The notes: generated from the sequence alone by a model not told the origin. A DNA stretch of 64,000 nucleotides from Ifrita kowaldi (GCA_013398055.1 VZRS01008351.1:1329458-1393457); one strand, 5' to 3'; positions 38,036-52,233 are shown, numbered from the stretch's first letter. Numbers and translations: made by a program.

Positions 38036-39620
38036 GCCTGGGAGCTGGCAGTGGCAGGGCTGTCAGTGGGAGTGCTAATGGGGGGGAACACATGCCACCC
38101 AGTGCTCTGTCACTCTCCCAATGCCCTATTTACAGCTCTCACCAGGGAGCTCCCAGTCTCACTTTGATGATGAATTAGTTTCCTCTGATGGATCAACCTC
38201 CCAGTCCCCCATTGCAACACCTTGCAGAATGCACTGCCTAACAAGTACTCCTCATTAACATATAAATCATGATGTATTCCTTTTTGGCACCCCAGGCAAA
38301 ACAATGGGCCAAGAGCTTCCCCCCCATCAAGCTTCATTGATTGCTAAACGGAAAGTGGAAAGAGTGAAATCATTTAATTGTATGACTCCTCTGATGTGCT
38401 GCATTGTAGACTTTAAGTAAGCATATGACTTTCCCAGCAAAGATGCCCTCTCCACATTTTATTGCAGGACAAGGTATGATTCTTCTCTATCATAACCAGT
38501 TACTATAGTAGATGTTCAAGTGTTAAGTTTACCAGCAAGATCAGGGTCTTTTGAATACCCCAGCTGCAATGGGGATAAAACCTAAATTCACAAATAAGGT
38601 TTAAGACCAGAAATTTGGCATACCTGCCCAAACTTTTGTAGACAGATCTGTTTTCTCCATGCCACATGGTGCAAGGATACAAGGTCGCTCTGAGTCAGGA
38701 GCTGAGCAGCCACTGCTAGCATTGCTCTGTGCTGAAGTTAATAAACACTTTTCATAGTCAGTCTGGGAAACACCAGCAAAAATACCTTGAGGCATTTCAT
38801 GTTTTATATCTAGCTCTGCTACAAACTTGTAGGGTGATGGTAGGTGACTGCCTGTATGGACAAGTTAGGATCATCTGAACTAGTAAATTTTCAGTTCACT
38901 CACTAGAGCAAATAAAGAAATTGCCCCGAAAAAACCCTGTTTCTCATTGGTTGGACTATGCAGAAACTCATTTCTGATTCTGGATTTTCATGTGGCTATG
39001 CCATGGGCTGATAGCAATGTGGCAGCTGTATCTGCCAAATCTGGCTTGAAAACGAAGACAGGAAGCCCCACATTGTCCACTGAATCAGATGAAGCCTGGC
39101 GAGGGATAACACACTATAGCTCCACCTCAAGCCTTAATAATGTGTCCAGGAAATGGACCAAGTTGGCACAACACGCAGCAGCAGCAGGAAGGAGATGTTG
39201 AGTGCTGGTGCCTGCACTGCAGATCCCTTGGAGCATCCTCTTCCTCCTCTGGAGCTGCACCAGAGATGGCATGCAGGATCTGCCAAACCCATCCCCAGCA
39301 TTGTGTCAGCACCTGGAGAAGTAATGAGCACAGTGAGATAGTTCACTTTGGATGATCGGCAAGGAAATCTGTTGACCAAACATTCTCAGCCCATCCTGTG
39401 TGCTCCTCTGACTTCCACACCAGTGGCACAGCCCATGTAATCTGTCCTTCCCTCAGTCTCAGGGAAGCCTGTCCTGTGGCTTCTCCCATTCCCTGGCATG
39501 TCTGGTAGATGAATTAAACTTCCATATGGTGCATTTGGCAAGAGGCGCCTGTCTGGAGAGCACAGCAGATGGTCTTTAAGGAACAAGATGTGGTTGCTCC
39601 CCACAATACCTCATCCCAGA

Positions 39621-39775
39621 GGTATTACTCTTATTATTATTATATACTCTTTTTTTTGTATTTGTATTATATACTTTTTGTATTTGTACTATACATACTA
39701 CTTGTATTTGTATTATGTACTTTTTGTGTTTGTATTATATACTTTTTTTTTGTATTATTATTATATACTCTCACT
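39621..39775 (+). repeat. AT-rich degenerate tandem repeat
   Basis: Variants of TTGTATTTGTATTATATACTTTT repeat with a period near 23-25 bases, flanked by TTATTA trinucleotide runs on both sides. Two overlapping plus frames across it read as a hydrophobic peptide rich in Y, F, I and L. That is a by-product of the composition. Confidence 0.85.
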
Positions 39776-41439
39776 TCCAGAGAGTGAAGCAGAACGACAG
39801 TGAGCATCTACTTTTCAGTTCTACATATGTACTTTTTACAGGAGTCTCCATGGTCTCAGGGCAGCTGCAGAGAGGGAATAGCTGAAATACCTAGGCCAGC
39901 ACCTGAGACCAAGGTGAGAAGCATTTCCCAGAGTGTAATCATTCCCAGAGAAGGATCTACAACAATTCCCACACCATCCTTCCAGACAGCAATCTGCCAC
40001 CCCCCGAGCTCAGGCAGCCCAGCCTCTCCTCAAAGCATCACCAGTGCTGCCCTGCCCCTTCCTATCCTGCCTCCTTTCAACCCCATCTCTTTCTCCACAG
40101 CAGCTCTTCCTCCACAGGCTTTCTCCTGTGCTACCCTACCTGCACTCCTCAGATTGAGGATAAATGCAATTAAACCAGCACAGGCATCATCTTCTTTTCT
40201 CCTCTCGCCTTTTCTGGGAAACTTTCTAATTTCACACTAAAATCCACAGACAACTGAAATTTTGGCAGTTCTAACAGGAATAATAACACTGGGTTCACTG
40301 CTGCAAATTTGTCTTTTTGCTGTCGTATCTTCTGCCAGTGCTAGGCAGCAGCTTACCTGCCTTTACATCAAACACTAAGTGCAGCCTGCAAATTTAAGCC
40401 TGCACAAGCTGGCTCACCCTCCCCTTGACCTTCTGTTTACCATCCATTTGCTACATTACACAGGATTTAAAGCAAGGATACATTTTTCTCTTGTTTTGTG
40501 TTTACATTAGAGAGATTGGTATCAGTTTAATTAAATCATCTCAAAATAATTTCGTAGCAGGCACTGCTTTCCTTGTGCAGACAGCAGCTCCATCCAGCTC
40601 TGCTGCGGTGAGGCTGAGCCAGCTGGGCAAGGAGGGGAGGCTGCAGCAATGCAGCTCGGGGTCATTGCCTCCACCAGCACTGCCAGAAGGAGAATTTGGA
40701 AATTCCAGCAACTCTTCCCGAAAAGGTGTCCTTTGTTAATGTGCAGGAAACACTGAAAGGAAGCCTGGTGCCATGGGTGCAAGGCAGGCTATAAAATAGG
40801 GCACAGAAGGCATGTTTCTCCTAAATCCCAGCACTTTTTTGCTATTTATACATTACAACATCCATTGCCTTCATTTGTGCAGAGTGTTATTTTCAGATTT
40901 CCAACTTTTTTGAGGTGCTTTTCCCATACCAGACAGGTCTTATCTGGTACACCAGTGTTAATCCCCAGCTGTCCTGGCACCACCTGCTGATCTGGTCCTC
41001 TCTTTTTTTCCCCGTATGTTTTTCAGAAATTAGTAGAGGGGCCTGGAATTCCGACTGTTTTAACTGCTGAATGCTTCCCGCACAATTTTTAGCTGTGGGC
41101 TTGAGTCATGGCTGTGGATTCTCTACTCCTGACTCCTACAAGGGGAAGAATTCATCTCCATTAGAAGGCTGAGTGATCAAAATTATTCATACCCATCATG
41201 ATTTTATCCCTTTTGAATTTACTGTGTGTCACACAGACCCAAATTCTAAATGTCTTGTGAGGAAATGGAACCCATTAAGAGTGATTTTGAGCATGCCAGT
41301 TCTTGGGGAGCCTCAGCTGCCCTCAGTCCTGGGAGCAGCTGTCAGAAGATGCACCACAGTGACTAAAAGCTGCCCACCAGCTGCCACCAGCAAAGGTGAC
41401 TACGGGGTGAAACAAGCCAAAAGGAGACTTATGATCATA

Positions 41440-42023
41440 TGTGCTGGTTTTGGCTGTGGTAGAGTTAATTTTCTTCCCAGGGGCTGGTGCTGGGCTTTAT
41501 TTTGGATTTGTGCTGAACACAAGGTTGGTAATAGAGATGTTTTTGTTATTACTGAGCAGGGCTTACACAGAGCCAAGGCCTTTCCTCCTTTCTGTCCTGC
41601 CACGCAGGGAAGTTGGAGGTGCACAGAAGGTTGGGAGGAGACACAGCCGGGACAGGTGACCCCAACTGGCCAAAGGGAAATTCCAGACCGTATGACATCA
41701 TGTGCAGTGTTAAAGCAGAGGGAAGGAGGAAGAAGGGGGACATTTGGAGTGATGGTGTTTGTCTTCCCCAGTCACTGTCACATGTGGTGGGGCCCTGCTC
41801 TCCTGGAGGTAGCTGAACACCTGCCTGCCCATGGGAAGCAGTGAATTAATTCCTTATTGTGCTTTGCTTGTGTGTGGATTTTGCTTCCCCAATTGAACTG
41901 TCTTTATTTCAACTCACGAGTTTCTACCTTTTACCTTTCTGATTCTCTCCCCAGTCCCGCTGGTGGGGAAGCGAGCAAGTCACTGCCTGGGGCTTAGCTG
42001 CAGGCTGGGGTGAGCCCACAACC
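41440..42023 (+). mobile_element. Solo LTR of an ERVL-like avian endogenous retrovirus
   Basis: The start TGTGCTGGTTTTGGC and several interior blocks match a solo LTR family I recognise from songbirds. These blocks include GGGAGGAGACACAGCCGGGAC, AACTGGCCAAAGGGA, TGGAGTGATGGTGTTTGTCT and GCCTGCCCATGGGAAG. It also has a late AACTGTCTTTATTTCAAC stretch near the polyadenylation region. The ends give a likely 5-bp target duplication, TCATA (41435-41439) versus TCATG (42024-42028), with one mismatch. No gag, pol or env sequence adjoins it, so it is a recombined solo LTR. The exact family name is not certain. Confidence 0.85.
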
Positions 42024-43096
42024 TCATGGAAGCTGCATGCCTGGCTCTCACACCCAGCACAAGTGCCCTTGGAGAACATAGCCCTTCTTAGAAGAAAGCT
42101 CTCAGCAGCACAGAGCAGTGCAATAACCAGTGTATGAAGCACCCAAGGGCATATGGGACCTTCACTGGGGCTTCACCAAGGACAGTGCATGACAGCCCCT
42201 TCCCCAACAGCCATCACCTCAGCCTGGCAGAGCCCCCACAGCTGGGGAAGCTCAGGAAGGGCATGGCTGTCTTTGCTGCTGTTGTGAGAGAGCAGATTTC
42301 TGCCATCAGTAATCAGGCCAGGAATCAACATCAAGAAGATGCATGCAACCTCTTACAGCTGGGGTCATGGAAAATGCTTAGCACTTCTGCCATCCTAGCC
42401 TTTCTCACCATGCTTTCAAAATCCAAGTTAATAGATCTGCAGACTCCCTTTGTGTGCAGTATTTTATCTAGAGATTTGGGGTTTCTGAAGCCAAGAGCTT
42501 TACTACTACTCACATGAATGGTGCAAGCTGTAGTTGCACAACAGTTAAACATCGCTAACCAGGTGTTTCATCTGGTGCTGTCCCAGTCCCTCCTGTAAAC
42601 GTGGTTGCTGGCATGATGCTTATCTGACCATGGGGTAAGTCGGCTCAGGAAACTGAACCAGCAGAAAACTGACCTGGCAAAAAAAGAGAATTGCTTTCTG
42701 CTAGGTAAGCTCCTGCACTGGCTCATTGCAGTGTCTGGGAGATGGGAGTGCCTCTCAGGGTGTATCTCCATTTGGGGAGGTATTTCCATTTGGCAAGAGG
42801 GGGACCATGCCAGTGCTAACCAAAGTAATTTTGAAGCAATGTGACAGAGCATATTCAGTTGTCCTATCATGCAAAGCGACAACTAGACACAGGAGTCCAG
42901 GCATGCTGATGAAATGCAGTATCTCACATGTTCAAATTTGAGATCTTCCCTGAAATCCCCTGTAGCAGAGATCTGACGTGTGCACTTGTGTTGTTCACAT
43001 TGTGTTTGCAAGTAGGCTGTCTGGGGAAGTTGTGGAATCTCACGCTTTGGGGATAATTAAAAAAAACCCCTAGGTACAATCCTGTGCTATTAGCTG

Positions 43097-43182
43097 TAGG
43101 TGACCCTGCTTCAGCAGGGAGGTTGGACAAGACCACCTTCAGAGCTCCCTTCCAACCACAACCACCCTGTGATGATTCTGTG
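43097..43182 (+). mobile_element. CR1 LINE 3' end
   Basis: GGTGACCCTGCTTCAGCAGGGAGGTTGGACAAGACCACCTTCAGAG and CCCTTCCAACCACAACCACCCTGTGATGATTCTGTG match the CR1 subfamily tail that ends in repeated GATTCTGTG. Orientation is plus. Confidence 0.9.
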
Positions 43183-46100
43183 TCCCATTAAATACAGTTC
43201 AGAAGCAGCTGTATGCACATGAGCCTCAGGGTGGAAGGCCCAGCCTCAGGGAGGAGAGCCAGAGGGCAGTTTCTTAATTAAGGTGAATCAGTCTGCACTG
43301 ACAATGGATGGAAAAGTGGGCTCCATGCAGCTTTCTGGTTCTGGCAGCCCCGTTCTCAGTGCCTCCCTGGCCTCCAGACCACACTCATGCCACCACAAGT
43401 TCACAGCAGGGAGTTCCCTGACTTAACACTAACACCTGCTTTGGGTTCATTTCTGTCTCTAATGTCTGTGAAGCAGCCCTGCTGCAGGGGATGGGGCAAG
43501 GGAGGTGGTGGTAAAGCTTTTCCAGAAACACAGATTCATATTGGGTTTAGTGGAGCACAGAGACACATGGACAATGTTCCTGTACCATGGTGCTTCCAGC
43601 CACACCTGCCACAGCTCTGCCCTTTCTCCTGTCCTTTCCATGTCCCCCTGCCCATTCTCCAGCCTTTCTTTATCAATAAATTCTAACTCTTCAGCCACCT
43701 CCCCCTTCCTCTGGCACTTACCCAGCCAGCTTTTTCTCACTAACCTCACATACTTATTTTAATTTCTTTGCTCAGAAAATTTTCTGCCATTTTAGTGGGT
43801 GAAACTGGTTTTCAGGGAGCAGGAGCTCAAGGTACCTGGCAGAAGCACAGAGGCAAGGGCAGATGAGGAGTTTGTGAGACCCTTTTGGCAGTGATGAGGT
43901 GCTGCTTTGGCTTGACAGACCAAAGTCAGATGCTCCTCTTTGATCTCACTCTCCAATTTAATTATTTGTGTTCTTTCCTCCCCTGTACTGATAAAAATGG
44001 AGGGTTTGAAATGTGAATTTGGCTTGTAAACGTAGTCACTATTTTTTTTCCCCAGTCTCTGAACCAATCCATTTAACAGCTCACTAACCCAAAATGAATG
44101 CTATTATATGACTGCAGTGTGGATAAACAATAAGTTGATGGCAGGGTTGAGATGCAAATCTACAGATAACATTTGACTTCAAGGGCAGAGGATCTCAGAA
44201 GTCCTGGCTGTGCTGTACCTCAGGGGCAGCCCTGGAGGAGCAGAGGGAAGAGCCAGCAAGCTGACAGGCAGCCCCTTCCCACCCCATCCTCATGTTTAAA
44301 TGCAAATAAATACTGAGAACAGAAAACAGAGGACTATTAATATATATATTCCTGCCATTCTCTGCGTGTTATTAATCCTCTTTTCCTCTACCAGAGAATA
44401 TATTAGTGAGAGTAGGCTAATAATGCAGAGACATCTTGCTGAGACTAGAAAGAGTAGCATGTTTATGCATTATTAATGTGTTAGAAAAAACAGACTTCTG
44501 TGGCCTGACTGTATGTATTGGATCAGTGTGGATTGGCCTTTATAGGAGAGTTAGCAATGATAACTGGTCCATTTTGCTTATCTTTTGCAATGGAATAATC
44601 TCCAGGAAGAGGCATGTTTATTTTGTCAAACAGTGAAAGAGATTATGTTTTGAAATAGCCTTTACTGAGCAGTTAGAGCACAACACTACTTTATTCCTAA
44701 AAGAGAGAATGTGATCTGGGAAGCAATGCAGGGTGAGCAGAATAGGGAAAATGCAAATTTCCACCTTAGCAAATCTGTAATCACAAACTGTGTCTCTGGG
44801 GATCCTTGGTTGTCTGAGAACAGCGGCGCTCCAGTCCCATTAGTGAAACAGAAAAATTTTGAGGGGAACACAAAATTACAGTGGGGCTTCCTAAGGCATA
44901 AGTTTGGCACAGAGGAGATGCATTTTGTTGACTGGTTTATGACTTGACAAATATAACACAAGGAGGCTAAAACTTGTGCAGTAGGGCAGGGGGTCACTGG
45001 GCCTGCCCAGGTATGAGACATAATAATCAGTTTTATATTTCAGCTTTGTCTCCCTTCGATTTATTGGTTGGATGTGTGATGGTTAAATCAGCAAGAAACT
45101 GGAGGAGGCCCCAGTCTTGGAAAGAGAGAACTGCATGCATTCATGTGCTGCTCCTTTTCAAAGGATGGAGTGACTTTGTTAGCATCTAGCTCATAAATCA
45201 GGGGGCAAGGAGACAGTCTGGCTCCCCTCTCCCCAGCCTCTGACATGTGAAGACCTTGGCTCAGCAGAAGGGTAGAGTCACATCTCCAGCAGCACAGGGA
45301 GTGCACCAGCCATATCCCTCAGCTTATACAGACCAGCATTGGCACCAGGCTCCTGGAGTAGGGTTCATTTCACAAGTCTGTGTCTGAACTAGTCACCCTG
45401 GACTGCTTCTCTAATCGATAGGTGCTCTGAGGATGTAATTCACCCTGTGCAGGAGTAGATATCTAATAGGGGTCAAACACATTGCCCCAGAAAGAGCCCG
45501 TTTCTCTGTGTGGATTACAGGGTGTGCCGAGCCTGCTGTCTCTGCTGTAGCTGCCCACAAAACACCGATGAGGTGCCCCCGCCGTGGCAGTGGTGTCTGG
45601 GCACAGCACCCACAGCTTGGTGCTGCCACAGCACGAGGCCATGGCCACATGGCTGTGGAGAGCCACAGCTTCCTCACAGAGACAGCAGCGCCCTGGGGCA
45701 CAGCTTGGTGGCACCCAGGCAACTGCCCCTGGCCAAGGTGGCTTGCGGGAAGGCCACAGTGGCTGCTCGGGAGCTGGGATGCACATGGGGCCTTGGAGCA
45801 GGGTGTCCCTTCAGGGAACCTGCACGGGTAGTCAATGCATATCTGAGGCAGCTTCAAATCCCAGCTGCAACTGGGGCTCTGCTGAAGCAACAGTAGAACA
45901 TGTATGAAATAGGATGTCTTGGCTAGGTTGAAGCAAGGTGCACCCTTCCAGCACAAATTGCTGCCTGACTTAAGAAACAGCCTCGTCTGGAGATAACGAA
46001 TGTGTGGGCACCAATCTGCTCTGCACTGACCCAGCAGCCCGAGGCAGGGTGGAGCTGCTGTGCCCATCCAAGGGATATGCAGGCAGGCAGTGGCTCCAGC

Positions 46101-47039
46101 CACCCTTGGGATGGGCCACGGCAGCTGTGTAGACACCAGCTCAGTCCCAGGACTGTGTGGGTAGCTGTGCCACACTTGCAGTGGTGCTAAAAACCAGGCA
46201 AATCTCTGTCTTTTGAAAAGACACGCCTTTCTGGAAAGCCATGAAACAACACTAAAACAAGTTACTCAGAAGCCTGCCACTTTTCAAGTCCCCAGGCGTG
46301 GTGCAGCTTGACAGCAGCTCCCAGGCAGAGCCAAGCAGATGCATCCACCGTGCTGAGCCCTGGGATTGGGGTGAGGCTTGGGGACAGCACAAGACCCAGC
46401 CATAGTTGTGGGAAGCATTGAGGCAAAACCCCACAGCATGAGATTCACACCCCGTGTGTGAGATTTGACGGGTCTGTCACTTTGCAGAGCCAGACTCGGT
46501 CCCCCAGCGAATAGGGATGACAAAAGGACAGATGCTGCCAGACTGTTTGGCCTTGCTGTTGCTGCAACAACACTCGACTCAAAAACTTGGCAGCTCTGGA
46601 AGAGAAGTTCTAGTTCCTTGTCCTGCCCACAGGACTGTGGCTCTCCCCCAAAAGCACGAGACCATCTGGGTTTCTTGATGATATTTCCTGTCCCAAGAGA
46701 AAGAAGAAGCCCCAGGAAATGCTGGTTTTGAAACTCATTTGAAACAAGTTTGCACCTCTCTGGCTGGGAGAGTTTCAATATTTTGGTCACACTTTTGCAG
46801 TGCCTGACCCTCCCACACACACCTGGTCCTACCTGCATCTTTCCCCCCTTCAGAGCCCCCTTTTGCTCAGAGAGGGGAAGGGAAACACTCTGACTTGGCA
46901 GATAGCTTGCTGTGAAAATGATGAATTCAAGAGCACGTGGAGTCTGTGGTTGAAAAAACCCATCTGATCAGCAGAACTTTTCTCCCTCAGCATCTAAGGG
47001 CAGATTTAGTCTCAAGGCCAAGCTGCCATGTGGTTATAA

Positions 47040-47245
47040 AATAGAAGCAGGCCTGAAGAACTGATCTAACTTTCTTCAATTGTCTGTGTATCTTTAATCA
47101 TGTTCACCACTTAACATGCAGCAGAGCTGGCAGCTGATAATTAGACCGAGCCTGCAGCAGCATGGCCAGTGGCCAGATCACATGGCTCCTTTCATCTGCA
47201 TATTTATGCATTCAAAGGGGAGGAAAACTTTCATAATATTTTAAT
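47040..47245. promoter_or_regulatory. Candidate enhancer-like segment with POU/homeodomain-type sites
   Basis: It has TGATAATTAGACC, CTGCATATTTATGCATTC (octamer-like), CTTTAATCATG and CATAATATTTTAATAAC in repeat-free sequence. It is the nearest such cluster on the 3' side of the kinase gene. Inference from motifs only. Confidence 0.22.
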
Positions 47246-49563
47246 AACTAGGTTTTTCTGAAACCATAAATCCAGTCCTCTGGGCTTAGCCTACACTCTC
47301 CTTCTGATCTTACATAAGTGGAAGAGGGTGGGGTGTTTTGTTTGTTCTCCCTATTCTTCTCCTGTGCATGAACGTGCAAAGCCCATCCTCTCCAGCGTGG
47401 GGTCCTCCGGAGGATGGGAGGGTCAGGCAAGGTAAAACTGCACTTCTAAGGATGAAGGTATAACTTTGATTTGGTTCCTGGCGTGGGAACAATTCCCCTT
47501 TCCCAAGATAGCTCATCTACAGACTGGCAGGAATGAAGCTCCTTTGCTAAACAATGGCTCCAAACAAAGAATTCCTGATATCTGTATTTCAAACAGAAGC
47601 TACAGTGCACGTTGGCTATTGCATTTCTCAGCACATCACCATCAGATTCAGCCCTAGGACAGTGATCCTTCAGATCATGAGCCGAAAAGATGTCAAAACA
47701 CAGGGAGCTGGTCCCAGTCTGGCCCTGTGGGTGCAGGAGGTCTGTTTCCATGCATGCTGCCAGAGAAAGTGCTGGGTGGGCTGTCTCCCTACATGAGGTG
47801 CCTCCTCCCATGGACAGATGCATCCCAGCAGTGCCTGACCACTGTCTGCAGCCAGTGCCTTATCTCTTGGTGGGGCAGTGTCAGGGCAATGCTGCGAGGT
47901 GCTGTGACAAGGGGGATGCTGTGTCCATCTCCTCTGCCTAAGGGTGGCAGCTCCCTTGACAGCCTTGGTGACATCCTGCAGGGTCCTTCACACTGAGGCT
48001 TTGCAGACCGTCCTCCCTCCGCCTGGAGGCATCACTGGCATGTGCACGTGGGCTTTTCCATTAGCATGGAATGACAGCCACTATCAGCAGGAAAACAGGA
48101 GGTGAGGATGAGAGACTAATCCTTATGCTGCTGTGTTGTCTTGGTAAGATGGAGGAAGCACTGTTAAAATAACACCGACTCGCAGATTTCTTTCAAAGAT
48201 GAAGCACTCAGTTAAAACAAAATTGAAAACCATTTAATGAGATGCAATTCTTAAATACTTTACTTTATTTTTAGGGAAAAGTTAATTATCCTGTGCTGAA
48301 ACCAGCTTCTACTGAAGGTTCTCTGGGTGAATCAAACAATATGTTGTTGATTTAGAAGGGTCTTGATAGAGGTTTTAATTGTTGTTTCCATATAGCAAAC
48401 AAGCAAACAAACCCATTTCAATGATTAGACAGTTTCCAGAGTATACCTTGAACTGCTCTTTAGCTGCACCAGTGAAACTTTGGGGTTTGACACAACTTTG
48501 GGCTACAAGTGAATTTAGGCTGGTGCCACTACTTTGTTTCAGAGGTAATGTTAATTGATATAGTTAAGTAACAACAGTTTTACTAGACAAAGTGAAAGAG
48601 TCAAGAGCAGAAAAATGCAAACCATGGCATTAACTCCACTGGGAGGGACCATGGTTTGTTTCTTGTGTATTTGAAGAATCAGAACAAAGAAAGGGCAAGA
48701 TTAATTAGGAGTGGGAGTACATGACTCCCTCCCCAGGCGAATGAGGAACAGCACTGGACAGGACACAGCAGCAGTGCCAAAATATTTCTTGACATTATCC
48801 ACTGGAGGTCCAAGAGGACTTCCTTTGCACTCCAGTGTTCCCAAGACATTCATAAACCACCTCTCTGGCTACCCATTGTGCTGATAAACTTGTGTCCCTA
48901 GGTTTCATTATCAAGCTTTTGATCTAAACCTGAACTCTCTGATCTGTCATCTGAAGTAGTGAGAAAATTTGCAGCAGCGTGTTTCCCAGCAAAGAAAAAC
49001 AATTCACTTGCTAAAGACATTATGTGTGAGATATAACTTACAGATACAAGAATTTGAAAATCTGGGTGTTTATTTTGTGATTTTGGGTGTTGCTGATGTT
49101 TAACTTCATTTTGAGGCTATATCTTACATTTCCAGTACTGTAAGTAGGGCAACAGATTTTAGCCAAAAAGTAAACTTGAGACTCCTATTGATTTTGATGA
49201 GGTTTGAGGATAAATACTGATAAATGTAACATAACGTAGGAATTTGCATTTTCCTAAGCCTTGTCTAGACTTGGATTTGGAAGGTGTGATACACCATGTG
49301 ACTAATACAATGCAGTTAAGGCAATGTGGTTTTAATGCATGGCTTTAAACCTGGTTGTTTTTCAGGAAGCTATTACTACATTGTATTTAGCACTTGCTAA
49401 TCTCGAAACCATCGATGGTAAATGAAAAGAGAGGTTACAAATCAAAGGCAGGCTGATCCTGTGGTTACACCTTTCAGATGTGGCCTCCTGCTGCACACGG
49501 GGCTATTTCACCTCTGACAGTATAGAAATGACGGCTCCCCAGCCCCACGTAGTAGTTCTACTT

Positions 49564-49730
49564 CCCCAGGGAAGTGGTGGAATCACCGTCCCTGGAAGTG
49601 TTCAAAAAAACATGTAGATGTGACACTTAGGGACATGGTTTAGTGTCGGACCCGACAGTGCTGGGTTAATGGTTGGACTCAATGACCTCAGAGGTCTTTT
49701 CCAACCTCAGTGATTCCCTGTGATTCTATG
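49564..49730 (+). mobile_element. CR1 LINE 3' end
   Basis: CCCAGGGAAGTGGTGGAATCACCGTCCCTGGAAGTGTTCAA is followed by GGACATGGTTTAGTG, GGTTGGACTCAATGACCTCAGAGGTCTTTTCCAACCT and the terminal GATTCTATG. This is the best preserved CR1 copy in the window. Confidence 0.95.
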
Positions 49731-52231
49731 TGCTGGCTGCAAGGGTAAGAGGCAGTGGGGCCATGTGTGGATGTTGAGGATGTGGGTCTACAAGGGGTTA
49801 ACAAGTGGGTGTGCTGGGATGGCACGTGGGGAGTGGGATGTGAGTGAATGACAGGAGGGAGAGACCTGAGTGTGCAGGCACCAGGTATAGATTGGAGCTT
49901 AGGGGAGAATTGGTTGTGGTCGTTGGGAGCGGGTGAGGATAAGGCAGTTGTGGCAGTGGGTGCACTGAAGGGACATAAATTCATGCTGACAAAGTCCAAG
50001 CGTACATATTTCTTAAAATACTATCAGCAGCTCCATCTCCTTCACAACTATGCCAAAAAGTCTTCCCTACCAGTAAATCCAGCACTTTTGCCATCTGGGC
50101 TGGCCAGCTAGGCAGGCTGAGGGTCTGAAGGCCCTAAAGCACAAGCCCTTGCCTGGAGCTCTCACACAGAGCCAGGAGCTGAATTCCAAGCAGAGGAATC
50201 TGACAGCTGTTCCCTCCAGTTATCACCCATCCTTGGTACACCCAGACCTGTTTGATGTAATCTGATACATTTTCCCATTAGCCAAGAACTATAATTCAGG
50301 GAAAATCCACCACCCTGAAGTAAGTAGATGCTGCAGAGGAGGCAGAGGGGCTCATGGTTACCTCTCATAAAATTATTTTCTGTGAATTTTCCCACCTCCA
50401 TGTTGCCGGTGGTGGCAATGGAACCAAGGGGAAAGGTTGCTCCAAGTACTACAGTTAGAAGGAATGGTCCACTCTGAAGTCCTATCAATCCATCATGAGG
50501 GGTCATTCTGGATACTGGAGTTAGACTTCACTGATTCCTCAAACTGGAGCCCAAATCCAGCTTTTTCAACCCAGTAGGACCAAAGTCCTCTGACTTCTAG
50601 CCATGAAGTTCAGTGCTTGGTACATTAATTTATAGATGCCCTTACAGAAATCAGTGTTAATCCAGACGTGTGATTTGGGCCTCCAGCTGACTGTGATAAA
50701 TTCTTCTTTTCTTTCCCCAAACTAATTTGAAATTTCTTCTGAGTGTTGTTCAGAGCATCAAGGTTTGCAGAATATGCCATGTAAAAGTAGAGTTATGACA
50801 CTCATTGGTACTTAAACCCTGCCTGATGCACCGGGAGTTGCTTTCTCGTTACTGGGCTCTGTTTCCCTCACTCTGCTTTTCAATCTGTCGTGCAGTCACC
50901 GGTCATGTAAACGTCTGTGCAAACATACTGAACATGAGTAATGCAGCATCTGTTGCAGTTGATTAAACTGTGGTTTATATCTTTGGAGTACATGGTATTA
51001 TCCTTCATGGATGTGGCTTTATCTCTGTTATTACAATACGGAATTAATTAAGAGTATTAAAGTTTGTATCTAAAAAAATGATATTCCTAACTTTTATCTA
51101 TGGAGGCAACGTTTTCATATCCATTCTCTCCTAAAGGCAGCATCCTTTGGGAAGATGTGATAGACACATTTAGGTAAATATTATTCCTCCAGCACACATG
51201 GTTTCCATTGCAATTGATCCCCTGCTGTTTCCTTCCAAGCACTTTCCTCTGTTACATATTCCACAATGGTGGCTGAAATACTGATCAGCAACAGCAGAGA
51301 CAAATTGACTCCAGCAACTGGGAGTTTTAAGGGCAGCAAATGTTTATATCTGAGTTTGTATGTACCATAGTTACTGAAATACAGTTTTTAGGTATGCACT
51401 GAGATTTTCAGTGGCATTGTAAGTCTAAAGTTGCTTGAGCTAGTTATAATTTAGTAAAAGGATAGAACAGATAAAGGCTGAGTGAGTGAGATGGGACATA
51501 AAGATAGTGCACTACAAAACAGCCACATGGGCCCAAAAGCTGTAGAGAAGATGCTTCCTCCTGTAGCCTCCCCTTAGGGCTGGGAACAGCTTGGGTGCTT
51601 CACACAGACCTGGCACAGGAGCTGCACCTGAGCCACTTGTGAGCTGCCTGAAACTTGGGGGTCACAAGCTGCTCACTGCAGTCTAGCAGAGAAATAATCC
51701 TACATGCTTTTAAACTGGCACAGCCATTGGTAAAAGTCTCTTAGCAGAAAATAACAGCAAGAAGCTGGGGAAAAGCAGGGTGGGAACTGCTTTTCCCAGT
51801 GACTGTGTTCCCTCAAATACATGTCAAACTACAGCTCTACATGTGGCAGGGTGAGAGAACATTTTCCATCACCCGGGATTCACTGGGCACCATTAGGCTG
51901 CCGTGGATGTCACCCCAAATCAGACTGAAGCTGGCGTGCCCACCGCTGGCATGGAGAGCTGCACAAAGGTAGGAGACGAACCAGTGCATGCACCAGCATA
52001 TTTGTGGCAACTTCTAAGTCACTAGCACATGAACACCATTGGTCATAAAGATATGCTTGTCCCCTGGCTACTTCTCTGTGCCAGCCAGATGAATGTGCTC
52101 ATGAGGGTTCAGGCTCTAAGAACGTGCTTACTGCTTTGCACAGGGTGGTCTAAATGTCGTACAAAAGCCACTTGCTGCGGCAACAGCAGATCAAGCATTG
52201 TGATTCTTTAAAGCTTCCCTTTTTCTTTACT

Positions 52232-52233
<2 letters not shown>

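Larger units (their letters stand above)
37514..41439. other. Intergenic, no gene seen
   Basis: It holds a candidate enhancer-like segment and the AT-rich tandem repeat. The remainder is unique sequence without recognisable exons. Confidence 0.65.

Noticed and set aside
39569..39803. Hydrophobic Y/F/I/L-rich frames resembling a membrane protein
   Set aside because: They are produced by the AT-rich tandem repeat.
41173..41844. A 223-codon plus-strand frame
   Set aside because: It runs from unique DNA into the solo LTR, so most of it is LTR sequence read by chance.
45411..46175. A 254-codon minus-strand frame as a protein-coding gene
   Set aside because: Composition is random-looking (many C, W, P, H) and competing frames on the other strand are of similar openness. 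No domain or splice context was seen, so it is kept only as a low-interest observation.
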